A DNA stretch of 64,000 bases from JBEKTW01 sp049515655 (GTDB lineage Bacteria; Bacteroidota; Ignavibacteria; UBA10030; SZUA-254): positions 7,942 to 71,941 of the forward strand of contig JBEKTW010000020.1 in NCBI GenBank assembly GCA_049515655.1, in the 5' to 3' direction. The notes under the pieces are model-generated. The model was not told the DNA's origin and did not search any database. It saw only the letters and a program-made list of their open reading frames with translations. The translations under genes and the position numbers were made by a program. Shown here one piece after another: positions 1 to 7,965 of this stretch; positions within the stretch are counted from its first letter, which is position 1; each line of letters begins with the position of its first letter.

Positions 1-563
1 GGGCTTGAAGCAATGATGAGCAAGTCATGAAGGTTGGAATTCGCGAGACTGTAGGAAGTCTGTCCTTTCATATCCACGTTGACCAGCGTGCCCGTGATAG
101 CATCCTGTAGGAGCACCGATCCGGCGTAGAGAGAGTCGAGATCGGGCCAGGAGAACGTCACGGGGTATCCGCCTATTCCGGCATTTACACTCACCTGGTA
201 GGTATCGACCTGCGAAGGGCTTACATACGGTCGAAGGTCAAGAATCAATCCCTGACCGAAGCAGGACGGCACCCGCGGGTCGACCAGACGGAGGTCGAAA
301 CTTCCCGCTGGAGGTGGCGGAGGGAGTTCCGACTCCCCGAGCGACGAGTCGATGCAGTATGTTGCGTTCGTATTCACGCCGAAACGAACATATCCCGCGC
401 CATTTCCGTTGTCATTAGCGTTCAGCGCAATGATGAGCGACACGGGCGACGTGGCATTACTGTCTCTCGTTTCCGGTGATTGATCATATGGGCGTGTGCC
501 GTACGCAGAAGGTGCGGCGGCCATAATGAAGAAAATCAATGTTATCAGGGAAGTCGTTTTCAT
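1..563 (-). CDS. Secreted protein of unknown function, 3' end outside window
   Basis: I do not recognise the family. The frame runs from ATG at 563 to the window edge without a stop, giving at least 187 residues. It begins with a signal peptide (MKTTSLITLIFFIMAAAPSAYG) and continues with a mature part rich in Gly, Asn, Asp and Pro, including a run of five prolines and an FDLRLVDPR segment. The start is supported by an AGGAGATT ribosome binding site seven bases upstream and by a TTG-N20-TATATTTTG promoter at 646-677. The repetitive beta-rich look fits exported proteins of the Bacteroidota/Ignavibacteriota type, which often end in a C-terminal sorting domain. That end lies outside the window, so sorting is inference. 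Confidence 0.7.
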   Translation of the reverse strand, partial: MKTTSLITLIFFIMAAAPSAYGTRPYDQSPETRDSNATSPVSLIIALNANDNGNGAGYVRFGVNTNATYCIDSSLGESELPPPPPAGSFDLRLVDPRVPSCFGQGLILDLRPYVSPSQVDTYQVSVNAGIGGYPVTFSWPDLDSLYAGSVLLQDAITGTLVNVDMKGQTSYSLANSNLHDLLIIASS

Positions 564-645
564 GGTAATCTCCTCGATGCTTGTATCTCAAGAGCAAGTT
601 TGCGCTGCCGGAACCGACAGGCAGCCGGCTCCCTTACCTCTGAAT

Positions 646-677
646 CAAAATATAGAAACTACCTTTTCCAAAGTCAA
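646..677 (-). promoter_or_regulatory. Bacteroidota-type promoter of the secreted protein gene
   Basis: On the minus strand a TTG (675-677) is followed after 20 bases by TATATTTTG (646-654), about 80 bases before the ATG at 563. This matches the TTG-N19/20-TA..TTTG pattern seen before several other genes here. The rest of the 564-741 gap shows nothing else I can support. Confidence 0.5.
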
Positions 678-741
678 ACAGAAGAGCTCTCCGCCAAGAT
701 TCCACGGAGAAAACCGGCACACTTGAAGAGATTCCGCGACT

Positions 742-1890
742 TCAGGGACTGTGATGCCCGGCACAGGCCAGGTCTTCAATTGCATCCACCAACCTGTCCC
801 ATGAATATTTCTTCTTCTCCTCCTTCACGTGCGCCGAGAATTCCTCTTCTCTCCCTTCCTTATAGAATCGGGAGATGCTCTCGGCAAGAGCCCGGTGGTC
901 GTTCGGGGCGACAATAAATCCGGTTTTCTCATCGATCACAACTTCGGCGAGTCCGCCAACATCGGTCGCAATAATGGGCTTGTCAAAATTGTAGGCGATT
1001 TGAGCAATGCCACTTTGTGTGGCAGAGAGATACGGCAGCACGACCACATCGGCAGCGCTGAAGTACGTCGCAACTCGCTCGTTCGGCACATACTCTGAAA
1101 CGAACACGACGTGCCGTGCCAGTTGGAGGTCGTTGACGCGCGCTCTGTATCTTGCTTCATCATCGTAAAATTCGCCGACGATCAGAAGCAGTACATCGTT
1201 GCTGTTTGGTTCGGATGCTACAAAAATTTTCAACGCGTCAATCAACGTTGCCAATCCCTTGTACGGGCGAACATACCCGAAATATAACAGAACTTTCGGC
1301 GCTGTAATGCCCAACATCCTTCTTGCCTCATCTTTTGGAATGACGGACCCAAACTTTGCATAAACAGGATGTGGAACGACCGCATATTTCGCTCGCGGAA
1401 TGAGCTTTAACAGGTCTTCTTCCACCGCGGCTGATTGAACGATGAAATAATCGGAAAAGAGGAATGCAAATTTTGTGAACAGGATATTGCCGATCCATCG
1501 TTCGTGAGGAACAATATTGTGACAAAGGAAGAGTGCTTTGGTCGGTGCCTTCCATCTCACGATAGCCGAAAGAATTCCATAGCAGGGTCCGAAGAATGGA
1601 AGGGAGTATGCGAACAAAATCACATCCGGCTTCATATTCCGTATTTTCACCGCCGCAGAAACCCAGCTAAGCGGATTCATCGAATCAATCCACTGATGGA
1701 TTCGTACGTCGGGCGGGCTGCCATCGTGTTCATACTGTGACTTCCCCGGGAAAAGAAGGGCAGGATACTGGCGACTGAATGTTACCACCTCAACGTGATG
1801 TCGAGATTTCAAATGGTCTGCCAGCATTGCGGTGTGATGGGCAATCCCTCCGCGCCACGGGTGCACAGGACCGACAATGATAATGTTCAT
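742..1890 (-). CDS. Glycosyltransferase family 4 (GT-B fold)
   Basis: Retaining GT-B glycosyltransferase of 382 residues, expected to transfer a sugar from an NDP-sugar onto a surface glycan intermediate in the cytoplasm. The N-terminal domain opens with MNIIIVGPVHPWRGGIAHHT, the Gly-rich acceptor-side loop. The C-terminal donor-binding domain has GYVRPYKG and the run YFSAADVVVLPYLSATQSGI followed by GGLAEVV, typical of family 4. The open frame extends upstream to 2067, but that extension has no family character and runs into the GT9 gene. ATG at 1890 starts the conserved fold 29 bases after the GT9 stop, so I use it. It is the last gene of a four-gene glycosyltransferase operon. Exact donor and acceptor cannot be told from sequence. 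Confidence 0.85.
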   Translation of the reverse strand: MNIIIVGPVHPWRGGIAHHTAMLADHLKSRHHVEVVTFSRQYPALLFPGKSQYEHDGSPPDVRIHQWIDSMNPLSWVSAAVKIRNMKPDVILFAYSLPFFGPCYGILSAIVRWKAPTKALFLCHNIVPHERWIGNILFTKFAFLFSDYFIVQSAAVEEDLLKLIPRAKYAVVPHPVYAKFGSVIPKDEARRMLGITAPKVLLYFGYVRPYKGLATLIDALKIFVASEPNSNDVLLLIVGEFYDDEARYRARVNDLQLARHVVFVSEYVPNERVATYFSAADVVVLPYLSATQSGIAQIAYNFDKPIIATDVGGLAEVVIDEKTGFIVAPNDHRALAESISRFYKEGREEEFSAHVKEEKKKYSWDRLVDAIEDLACAGHHSP

Positions 1891-1918
1891 CCAGGGCTTT
1901 CTTCTCCGAACGGTAGAA

Positions 1919-3019
1919 TCATTGGGCAAGAAGACGCCGACAAGCCTCGAAAACGCGCTCGACCGAAAGATATTGCATGCAATTGTTTGGGCAAGTTGGT
2001 GAATAGAAGCACGTGCATTCAAAATCGGGCTCCAGGATCTCCCCTCGCTTGTACAGCTCGAACTCATACTTATTGAAAATATTGTTGAATAGGACGATCT
2101 TCTTCTTCAGACCGATCGCAACGTGCGTGGCCATTGTGACCGCGGTGACAACGAGCTCGCATTCGTTGACTTCACTCATGAATTGTTTCAGCGAAAAATG
2201 ACCAAGATATAACGCTCCGCTCTGCCGGGCAAGTTTCAGGTTCTTTTTGTGCTCCTGCTCGCCCCCGAGAAGCAGCGGAACGTATCCCGCCTTTTTGAGC
2301 TTCCTTGCAAGCGAAACCCAGTAGGCATCGGGCCACAAGCGCGACGTCCAGCGGCCACCGCACCCGGTGTTCAATCCGACAATTCTTTTCTTCTTCGGAA
2401 GCTTCCAATGGTACTCAGCGACCGCAGGCATGATGTACTCTTCACCCTGGAACTCAAATCCGCAAATTTCAAATATTTCCTGCTGATAGCTCTTTGTGTT
2501 CGACCTGCTGAGGTCATCGAACACACCGGCGAGATACTTATGTTCCGCCGCGGCATCGATGGGCACGCATTTCCCGTTGCGGAGTGTGTACCCCTTCTTG
2601 ACCCGGGCATCGACCTTCGAGCAGAGAGCGCACGCCTCCCTGTCTTTATCCAGGTTATACACCGTATCGAATGACGTAGCGCCGAGCGTCGCCACGCTTT
2701 GCGGTGTGAAGGGAAGAACGAGGTCGACGCTATCCGGCACGATCTCCGGCGTTAATGTGAGCCACCAGATTTCCGCGTGCGGTTCAATGAGCTTCAGCGT
2801 GCGCAGCAGCGGCGTTGTCCGTATGACGTCGCCAATCGCCCCGAGTTTGATAATGAGAATTCTCTTGTCGAGCGGGTCGTAGTGACGGCACGCGTTGCCC
2901 CGATCATCGACGCAATGAACGCCGTGAAGTTTATGCGGCCGGCACGGAATATCGCCGCGGAAAAACCGGCAATCCGTTTTGAGGTCCTTGGTGGTCATAG
3001 CGATTTCGGATTCATTCAT
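1919..3019 (-). CDS. Glycosyltransferase family 9 (heptosyltransferase-like) with N-terminal Cys motif
   Basis: GT-B enzyme of 366 residues related to LPS heptosyltransferases. The signature LIIKLGAIGDVIRTTPLL follows a 50-residue N-terminal extension, and the C-terminal half has the nucleotide-sugar region GLNTGCGGRW and LLLGGEQEH. The extension carries Cys at about 17, 26, 36 and 44 with several His. The C-terminus has a second cluster (CTCFYSPTCPNNC). Metal or Fe-S binding is possible but inferred. The ATG overlaps the upstream gene's end by 8 bases; an alternative ATG at 2998 would remove seven residues and the overlap. It is co-transcribed with the GT2, GT39 and GT4 genes, which suggests a role in lipopolysaccharide or exopolysaccharide assembly. 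Confidence 0.85.
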   Translation of the reverse strand: MNESEIAMTTKDLKTDCRFFRGDIPCRPHKLHGVHCVDDRGNACRHYDPLDKRILIIKLGAIGDVIRTTPLLRTLKLIEPHAEIWWLTLTPEIVPDSVDLVLPFTPQSVATLGATSFDTVYNLDKDREACALCSKVDARVKKGYTLRNGKCVPIDAAAEHKYLAGVFDDLSRSNTKSYQQEIFEICGFEFQGEEYIMPAVAEYHWKLPKKKRIVGLNTGCGGRWTSRLWPDAYWVSLARKLKKAGYVPLLLGGEQEHKKNLKLARQSGALYLGHFSLKQFMSEVNECELVVTAVTMATHVAIGLKKKIVLFNNIFNKYEFELYKRGEILEPDFECTCFYSPTCPNNCMQYLSVERVFEACRRLLAQ

Positions 3020-4610
3020 ATTTCATTTGATACAGTACGGCGGGCGGGTTATAGACTTGCACTACCGGATGTAGTTGTCGCGGCGCGCGCGCCGGGTCGA
3101 GCAGGTAGCTGAATTGCGGCCTCAGGCCGGCCTCGATACCGCTGTAGAACAGATAGTCAACCCGGTGTTTCCTGCATTCGGAGATAAGCTCACCGATCGA
3201 ATTCACGTATGCGAACGGGACAAACTTCATTTTCAGATAGTACGCGGCCTGCGGTTTCCTCGCCATAATGACAGTCCCCTCGGGAGCGCCGGCAGAATGC
3301 TGGAAAAACGCATCGCGCAACTGAAGAATCTCCGACGGACCAGAGTCGATATCGCTGGCAACTTTTTCGATAGCGGTTCTCCCTGCGATGAACATGACGA
3401 CAATCAGGACGACATGCTTCACCCCGAACCGCGCGAATCCCATCGCGGGGATCCTACGCCACTGGAAGAAAACGACGGTAAGCAGGAGAATGGTTGGCGC
3501 GAGAAACAACGAAAACCGCTCACCGTAAAACACCGGCAGGAGAACAAGATAAAAGGCCGCGGCAAAAATGAAGTACATTCCCTGCCGGCGGTCGACCTTC
3601 TGCTGGATGAGAGCGACAATCCCGCCCGCAGCGAAGATCCCGAGGGGCAGTTCGACGAGCGAGCTGATGTCGTTCCAGAAATGCTCACCGGCATTCACGA
3701 GAATTTGCCGGACAAACCCTCCGGGATTCTGGACCAGCACATCAACGTACGAAGAAAACTTCCCCGACATCTTCCACCAGAATTCATCCCACGATACTTT
3801 TCCCTTTCCGTACATTTCGTAGGCGATGTTGACGTAGTTCTTATTGTAGGAGAAACTTCCGGTTTCCCGGTGACAGTACAAGCTCCAGGGAACAACGAAG
3901 ACAAGTGACGCCAGGATGAAGACGCCCGCTGCGGTCAGGCGATCTTTCATCGGCAGGTTCTTGTAATTCAGGAGAATCAGGCCGGCTACCGCCGCCAGGT
4001 AGAACGAGATCGCGTTGTAGCGGGTCACGTACGCGTACCCCGTCACCGCCCCGGCCACGGCAAGTTCCCACAGCCGAAGCTCAGTGCTCTTCAACAGGAA
4101 GAATAAAACGATGACTGCGAGCATATTGAAAAACATGTCTGTGCCCGTCGTGTAGGAATACTTGAGAAATGTGTAATTTGTCGCGAGGGCGACCGAAACG
4201 ACAAGAGCGCACTCCGGGTTGAAAAACTTCGCGATCACTTTGTAGGTCAGATACAAAACCACCGCCGCGCTGACGAGCGAAATCAGCATCCCCGCACGGA
4301 ACAATTCCCCGGTGACGGAGCTGACCGCCGCCAGAACGAATTCGTACCCCGGACCTTTGAATTGGTCGACCTCCAGAACTCCCTTGAGTATATTCTGTGC
4401 TTGGGGAATGTATGTCCAGTAGGAATCGGTCTCGACACCGTAGTCGCCTATCGTATGATAGGTGAACGCCGTGCTGCACATGACGATGAAATAGAGAACC
4501 GAAATGAAGAGAGGGGCGCGCTCGCCGGTGAAGAACTGTGGTAAGGTGAAGGCGGTGTGGCTGGGTTCAGGGGAATGGGGCGCACCATTCCGTTTCTTCT
4601 TTCCAGTCAT
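3012..4610 (-). CDS. ArnT/PMT-like integral membrane glycosyltransferase (GT39 clan)
   Basis: Polytopic membrane protein of 532 residues with roughly ten or more hydrophobic segments. After a short Lys/Arg-rich cytoplasmic start it enters the membrane at LFISVLYFIVMCSTAF. The first periplasmic loop contains the acidic GDYGVETDSYWTY segment where GT-C enzymes place their catalytic Asp/Glu. Family members take a sugar from a polyprenyl-phosphate carrier and attach it to lipid A or a protein on the periplasmic face. The GT2 gene 12 bases upstream is of the type that makes such polyprenyl-phosphate sugars, which fits a donor/transferase pair. Substrate is not determined. Confidence 0.75.
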   Translation of the reverse strand: MTGKKKRNGAPHSPEPSHTAFTLPQFFTGERAPLFISVLYFIVMCSTAFTYHTIGDYGVETDSYWTYIPQAQNILKGVLEVDQFKGPGYEFVLAAVSSVTGELFRAGMLISLVSAAVVLYLTYKVIAKFFNPECALVVSVALATNYTFLKYSYTTGTDMFFNMLAVIVLFFLLKSTELRLWELAVAGAVTGYAYVTRYNAISFYLAAVAGLILLNYKNLPMKDRLTAAGVFILASLVFVVPWSLYCHRETGSFSYNKNYVNIAYEMYGKGKVSWDEFWWKMSGKFSSYVDVLVQNPGGFVRQILVNAGEHFWNDISSLVELPLGIFAAGGIVALIQQKVDRRQGMYFIFAAAFYLVLLPVFYGERFSLFLAPTILLLTVVFFQWRRIPAMGFARFGVKHVVLIVVMFIAGRTAIEKVASDIDSGPSEILQLRDAFFQHSAGAPEGTVIMARKPQAAYYLKMKFVPFAYVNSIGELISECRKHRVDYLFYSGIEAGLRPQFSYLLDPARAPRQLHPVVQVYNPPAVLYQMKYE

Positions 4611-4622
4611 GACACCCCGGAA

Positions 4623-5735
4623 CTATTTCCAGATCTCACGGATCGAATATTCTTCCTCGGATGCCTGGCTGGTTTTAGAAATCATCTCGCCGAGGAGGCC
4701 GATGGAAATGAACTGCACGCCGACGATGATGAGCAGTACTCCCGCGAAAAAGAGCGGCCGGTTCCCCAGTGCCATACCTTCCGTGAATTTGAGAATCGCA
4801 AGGTAGAGGTCGATGAGAAAACCGATGAAGAAGAATGCCAAGCCCCAGAAGCCAAAAAGATGAAGTGGGCGCCGAAGGTACCGGGTGGTGAAAAGAACGG
4901 TCACGAGGTCGAGAAATCCCTTCCAGAACCGGCCGACGCCGAATTTTGTTTTGCCGTACTTCCGGGCGTGGTGCTGGACCGGAATCTCGCCGATTTTGTA
5001 CCCCTGCCAGTGGGCGAGCGCCGGAATGAAACGGTGGAGCTCACCGTACACCTTCACATCGCGTGTCACTTCCCTCCGGTACACCTTTAATCCGCAGTTA
5101 AAATCGTGAAGACGAAGACCGGTGAGCAGCGAGGTCACGAGATTGAACATTCGCGACGGAACCGTCTTCGTAATTGGGTCGTACCGTTTCCTCTTCCAGC
5201 CCGAGACGAGGTCGTATCCTTTCTTTAGCTCGTTGATAAGATTGGGAATTTCGCTTGGGTCATCCTGTAAATCGGCATCCATCGTTACGATGAATGTCCC
5301 CTGCGCGTGATGAAAGCCCACGGCAAGCGCGGCGGATTTTCCGTAGTTGCGGCGGAATCGGATAATCTTGACCCGCCGGTCCCTCCTTCGCAATTCGTGC
5401 AGCACCCGCGTCGAACCGTCGGTGCTTCCGTCATCGATAAAAAGTATTTCGTATCTCCCGGTGCGATTCAGAACCGTCCTGAGCTGTTCGTATAATTCCT
5501 GCAGCGACTGTTCTTCGTTGTACAGCGGGATGACGACGCTCACCTCGACGTTTTCCCGCTGTGGTGGGCGAGGACGTTGTTCGCGCCTGCCCTGGTCGCG
5601 GGGACGGCCGCCATGCCGCTGGCGTTCATTCATCCGTTGTTGAGGCTGGGGTTTGGCCCCCGGCGTCTGGTTCGCACTCTGGACTGCGGGCGTTTCCGGA
5701 GGCGTTTGAGGTACTTCTTGATTTTCATCGGGCAT
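4623..5735 (-). CDS. Polyprenyl-phosphate glycosyltransferase (GT2, DPM1/ArnC-like)
   Basis: Membrane-anchored GT2 of 370 residues. Residues 1-65 are an unusual Pro/Gln/Arg-rich, probably disordered tail. The GT-A domain starts at VSVVIPLYNEEQSL and has FIDDGSTDGS and the metal-binding region DADLQDDPSEIP. Two transmembrane helices at the C-terminus (GFWGLAFFFIGFLIDLYLAI and the following FAGVLLIIVGVQFI) are typical of undecaprenyl-phosphate sugar transferases such as ArnC. It probably charges a polyprenyl phosphate with a sugar for the downstream GT39-like protein. It is first in the operon and is preceded by a TTG-N20-TATC promoter overlapping the left repeat of the neighbouring insertion. 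Confidence 0.85.
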   Translation of the reverse strand: MPDENQEVPQTPPETPAVQSANQTPGAKPQPQQRMNERQRHGGRPRDQGRREQRPRPPQRENVEVSVVIPLYNEEQSLQELYEQLRTVLNRTGRYEILFIDDGSTDGSTRVLHELRRRDRRVKIIRFRRNYGKSAALAVGFHHAQGTFIVTMDADLQDDPSEIPNLINELKKGYDLVSGWKRKRYDPITKTVPSRMFNLVTSLLTGLRLHDFNCGLKVYRREVTRDVKVYGELHRFIPALAHWQGYKIGEIPVQHHARKYGKTKFGVGRFWKGFLDLVTVLFTTRYLRRPLHLFGFWGLAFFFIGFLIDLYLAILKFTEGMALGNRPLFFAGVLLIIVGVQFISIGLLGEMISKTSQASEEEYSIREIWK

Positions 5736-5763
5736 TGATATTCCGCTCCATTTTGAGCTTAAT

Positions 5764-5790
5764 GATACGATTATTTTGCCTCATAATCAA
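5764..5790 (-). promoter_or_regulatory. Promoter of the glycosyltransferase operon
   Basis: On the minus strand a TTG (5788-5790) is followed after exactly 20 bases by TATC (5764-5767), about 30 bases before the GT2 ATG. The TTG lies inside the 14-bp direct repeat at 5781-5794, so an insertion there would keep this promoter half-site. Confidence 0.45.
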
Positions 5791-5794
5791 TGCG
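5781..5794. repeat. Left 14-bp direct repeat (putative attachment site)
   Basis: TCATAATCAATGCG, identical to 8950-8963. Together with bases just to its left it forms a short inverted repeat, GATTAT and ATAATC separated by 8 bases, as in the core sites of tyrosine recombinases. Confidence 0.5.
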
Positions 5795-5871
5795 GCACTA
5801 CGGGGGGTAGTTGGTCAATTTGATCCATCATTTTATCCCAAGCCGACATGGCGGACGAGCGACGACATTAC

Positions 5872-5912
5872 GTCCCCTCTTGCCGAAGTCATCTCTCGGG
5901 ACGAGAGGGGAC
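5872..5912. repeat. Hairpin at the left end of the insertion
   Basis: GTCCCCTCT (5872-5880) pairs with AGAGGGGAC (5904-5912) around a 23-base loop. It sits just before the point where the Rep frame opens. It could be an origin or terminator remnant or another intergenic palindrome; there is no T-run. Confidence 0.35.
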
Positions 5913-5917
5913 TATAG

Positions 5918-6649
5918 GGGTGTGTTATCGACCGGTTCTTGACGAGGTTCAGGAAGGCGTGCGGGTCAGGGATTGGTTATGTGTGGGTGTTGGAGTTCCA
6001 AAAAAGGGGAGCTGTGCATTTTCATGTGTGGTTTGAAAAGTTTCTGGCCTATAGTTTTCCGGAGTGGGAAAACATTTCAGTTCGTAAGCAGATTCTGAAT
6101 CGGTTCAAGGATGATGAAGAGGAGTTAAGGCGGTTTAAATTCCTTACCTACCTTTGGCTGAAGGTTTCGGGACAGTTGGAGGATGAGAAAGCGGTGAAGG
6201 CTGCGACGGATTTGAAACTGATAACGAGTTCAAATTTTACGGTTAACTATGCGATTAAGTACGGTTGGAAGGGGGAACAAAAGGATCCTCCGGCTTTGAT
6301 TGATTATGAAACGGGGGAAGTAATCCCGGATTGGTGGATTGGTAGATTCTGGGGTGCTTCGGGAAGGATAAGGAATGAGAAGGTATATTACACGACGAAT
6401 ACAGAGGGGGTGCGTTTGTTAAGAAAGTGGCTGGAGAGGTATTTTGAGAAAAAGCGGTTTAGTGGTTTGTGGATGATGTGGAAGGCGGAGTTGCGGCAGA
6501 GGTTGGGAAATCTTTGCAAGGAGTTGGATTCGAGAGGGATGTGGCGACAGGATGATTTGGATGAGGTTCTTTCAGAGATAAAGCATTTCTACGGGAGTGT
6601 GGAAAAGGAGGATGTATTGAGGGTTTTTAGAGGGGAAATGGTTGTTTAG
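5918..6649 (+). pseudogene. 5'-truncated rolling-circle replication initiator (HUH Rep)
   Basis: The frame opens at 5918 right after a stop and has no ATG; the first usable codon is TTG at 5939 (236 residues). It reads YVWVLEFQKRGAVHFHVWF, which contains the HUH metal-binding motif (HFH, residues 27-29 from the TTG), and then NYAIKYGWKG, which fits the catalytic YxxK motif (Tyr104, Lys107). The N-terminal motif of such Reps, normally some tens of residues earlier, is absent, so the gene is probably broken. Relatives start replication of small plasmids and single-stranded DNA phages by nicking the origin. It marks the insertion as derived from a rolling-circle replicon. A functional shortened protein is possible but less likely. 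Confidence 0.6.
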
Positions 6650-6693
6650 TGTTGGGAGGGTGCTTAGGAAATGTTGTAGCGAGGGAGATGTAC

Positions 6694-6758
6694 TTGACAA
6701 TGATTGGATATAATGATTAATTGGGGAAGAAGACAGGGCAAATTAAATAATTGGGGAA
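6694..6758 (+). promoter_or_regulatory. Promoter region and 11-bp direct repeats before the RelA/SpoT gene
   Basis: TTGACA (6694-6699) is followed by TATAAT (6709-6714, too close for a classical pair) and by TAATTG at 6718, about the spacing used by the other promoters in this window. TAATTGGGGAA occurs twice, at 6718-6728 and 6748-6758, 30 bases apart, that is about three helical turns. The first copy overlaps the likely -7 region. Repeats placed this way suggest repressor binding; that is inference. Confidence 0.4.
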
Positions 6759-6803
6759 ATTTAGGAAAGATGGTTGGTATGACATATAGAGAGGAGGACG
6801 TGA

Positions 6804-7880
6804 ATGGATAGCGGAGTGCGTGATGTTATTTTACATGAGTACGATGAGAAGATTCATCTATACGCTGCCTTTACTGAAAAGGTGAAGCATTTGATCGTGG
6901 AGATACTGAAGGAAAAGGACTTTCATGTGCACTCGGTGACTTCACGGGTAAAAGAGCGTTCAAGCTTGGCAAAAAAGATAGAAAGACTTGATGCTAATTA
7001 TGCAAAGCTCGCAGATATTACGGACATCGCAGGTATTAGAATCACTACATATTTTTCGGACGAAGTAGATCAGATTTCGTCAGTGATCGAACAAGAATTC
7101 TTAGTAGACCGCGTAAACACAGTGGACAAACGGCTGCAAATGGCTCCAGATCGGTTCGGATATTTATCAGTCCATTATGTTGTGCAGCTAGCGGTAGGTA
7201 GGACTGGCCTAGTCGAATATAAACGTTTTCCAGATTTCAAAGCGGAAATCCAAATGCGCTCGTTACTGCAACATGCTTGGGCAGAGATTGAACATGATCT
7301 TGGATACAAAACAAGTCAGGGAGTTCCGAGGGATATACGGAGGCGATTTTCGCGACTAGCAGGACTATTGGAACTAGCCGACGAAGAGTTCGTGGTGATC
7401 AGGAAACATATTAATAGGTATATGAAAGAGGTAGCCGATAAGATAGCGAAAGTGCCAGAGAAGGTTACGATCGATAGAGATTCTTTGTTATCCTATACTA
7501 AAAACAGCTCGTTGGTGAAGGAACTTGATAGGAAATTAGCTGATGAAAACGGGAGAACACTCACTCCAGCGAGTGCGGGACACGTAGAGGATCTTGGCGA
7601 ATGGCTGATAGCATTAGGAATTGAGACAATTAATGAACTTGAGGAAAGTTTGCAAAAGCATAGGGATTTGTTGCTTGCGTTTGCTGAGAAATGGATTGGC
7701 GAAAAAGGTGGAGAATTTAGCGGTGGTATATGTTTCTTCTATTTGTGTTACGTGCTCTTAGCAGAGAAGTACGATGAAAAAGATATTACGGAGTATCTTA
7801 CGAAGTTTAGGATAGGCGTGCTGAGTGATCCCAATTTGGGGGGAAAGGTGAAATCGACCTACGAAGAAATTCGAAAGTGA
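6804..7880 (+). CDS. Long RelA/SpoT-domain nucleotide synthetase, putative defence signal synthase or toxin
   Basis: Protein of 358 residues with a RelA/SpoT nucleotidyltransferase domain at about 20-200 and no HD hydrolase domain. Visible motifs: SRVKERSSLAKK (Arg48, Lys50, Ser53), DITDIAGIR (catalytic Asp74, Arg79), the G-loop DRFGYLSVHY (Tyr120, His124) and EIQMRSLLQHAWAEIEH (Glu148, Arg152, His157, Glu161). All look intact. Such enzymes transfer pyrophosphate from ATP to GDP/GTP or other acceptors; short ones are alarmone synthetases, toxSAS toxins or CapRel-type phage sensors. This one adds about 155 mainly helical residues at the C-terminus with no zinc-finger cysteines. A strong GAGGAGG ribosome site precedes the ATG. 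The TIR gene follows 85 bases later on the same strand, so the pair probably acts together. Confidence 0.8.
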   Translation: MDSGVRDVILHEYDEKIHLYAAFTEKVKHLIVEILKEKDFHVHSVTSRVKERSSLAKKIERLDANYAKLADITDIAGIRITTYFSDEVDQISSVIEQEFLVDRVNTVDKRLQMAPDRFGYLSVHYVVQLAVGRTGLVEYKRFPDFKAEIQMRSLLQHAWAEIEHDLGYKTSQGVPRDIRRRFSRLAGLLELADEEFVVIRKHINRYMKEVADKIAKVPEKVTIDRDSLLSYTKNSSLVKELDRKLADENGRTLTPASAGHVEDLGEWLIALGIETINELEESLQKHRDLLLAFAEKWIGEKGGEFSGGICFFYLCYVLLAEKYDEKDITEYLTKFRIGVLSDPNLGGKVKSTYEEIRK

Positions 7881-7965
7881 AATTGTATGGCGGGTGTGGC
7901 AGTGGGAGAAACTTTGGAAAAGGATGCAGTGAGAATATAGAATCAAGGAAGACTGTAAGGAGAAG

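Noticed and set aside
5764..5794. Possible chromosomal dif site at the left repeat
   Set aside because: The half-sites are oriented opposite to the CATAA-N6-TTATG arrangement of dif, so only a general recombinase core is supported.
5872..5912. Hairpin as the Rep nick site or origin
   Set aside because: No conserved nick sequence was recognised and the Rep is truncated, so it is listed only as a hairpin.
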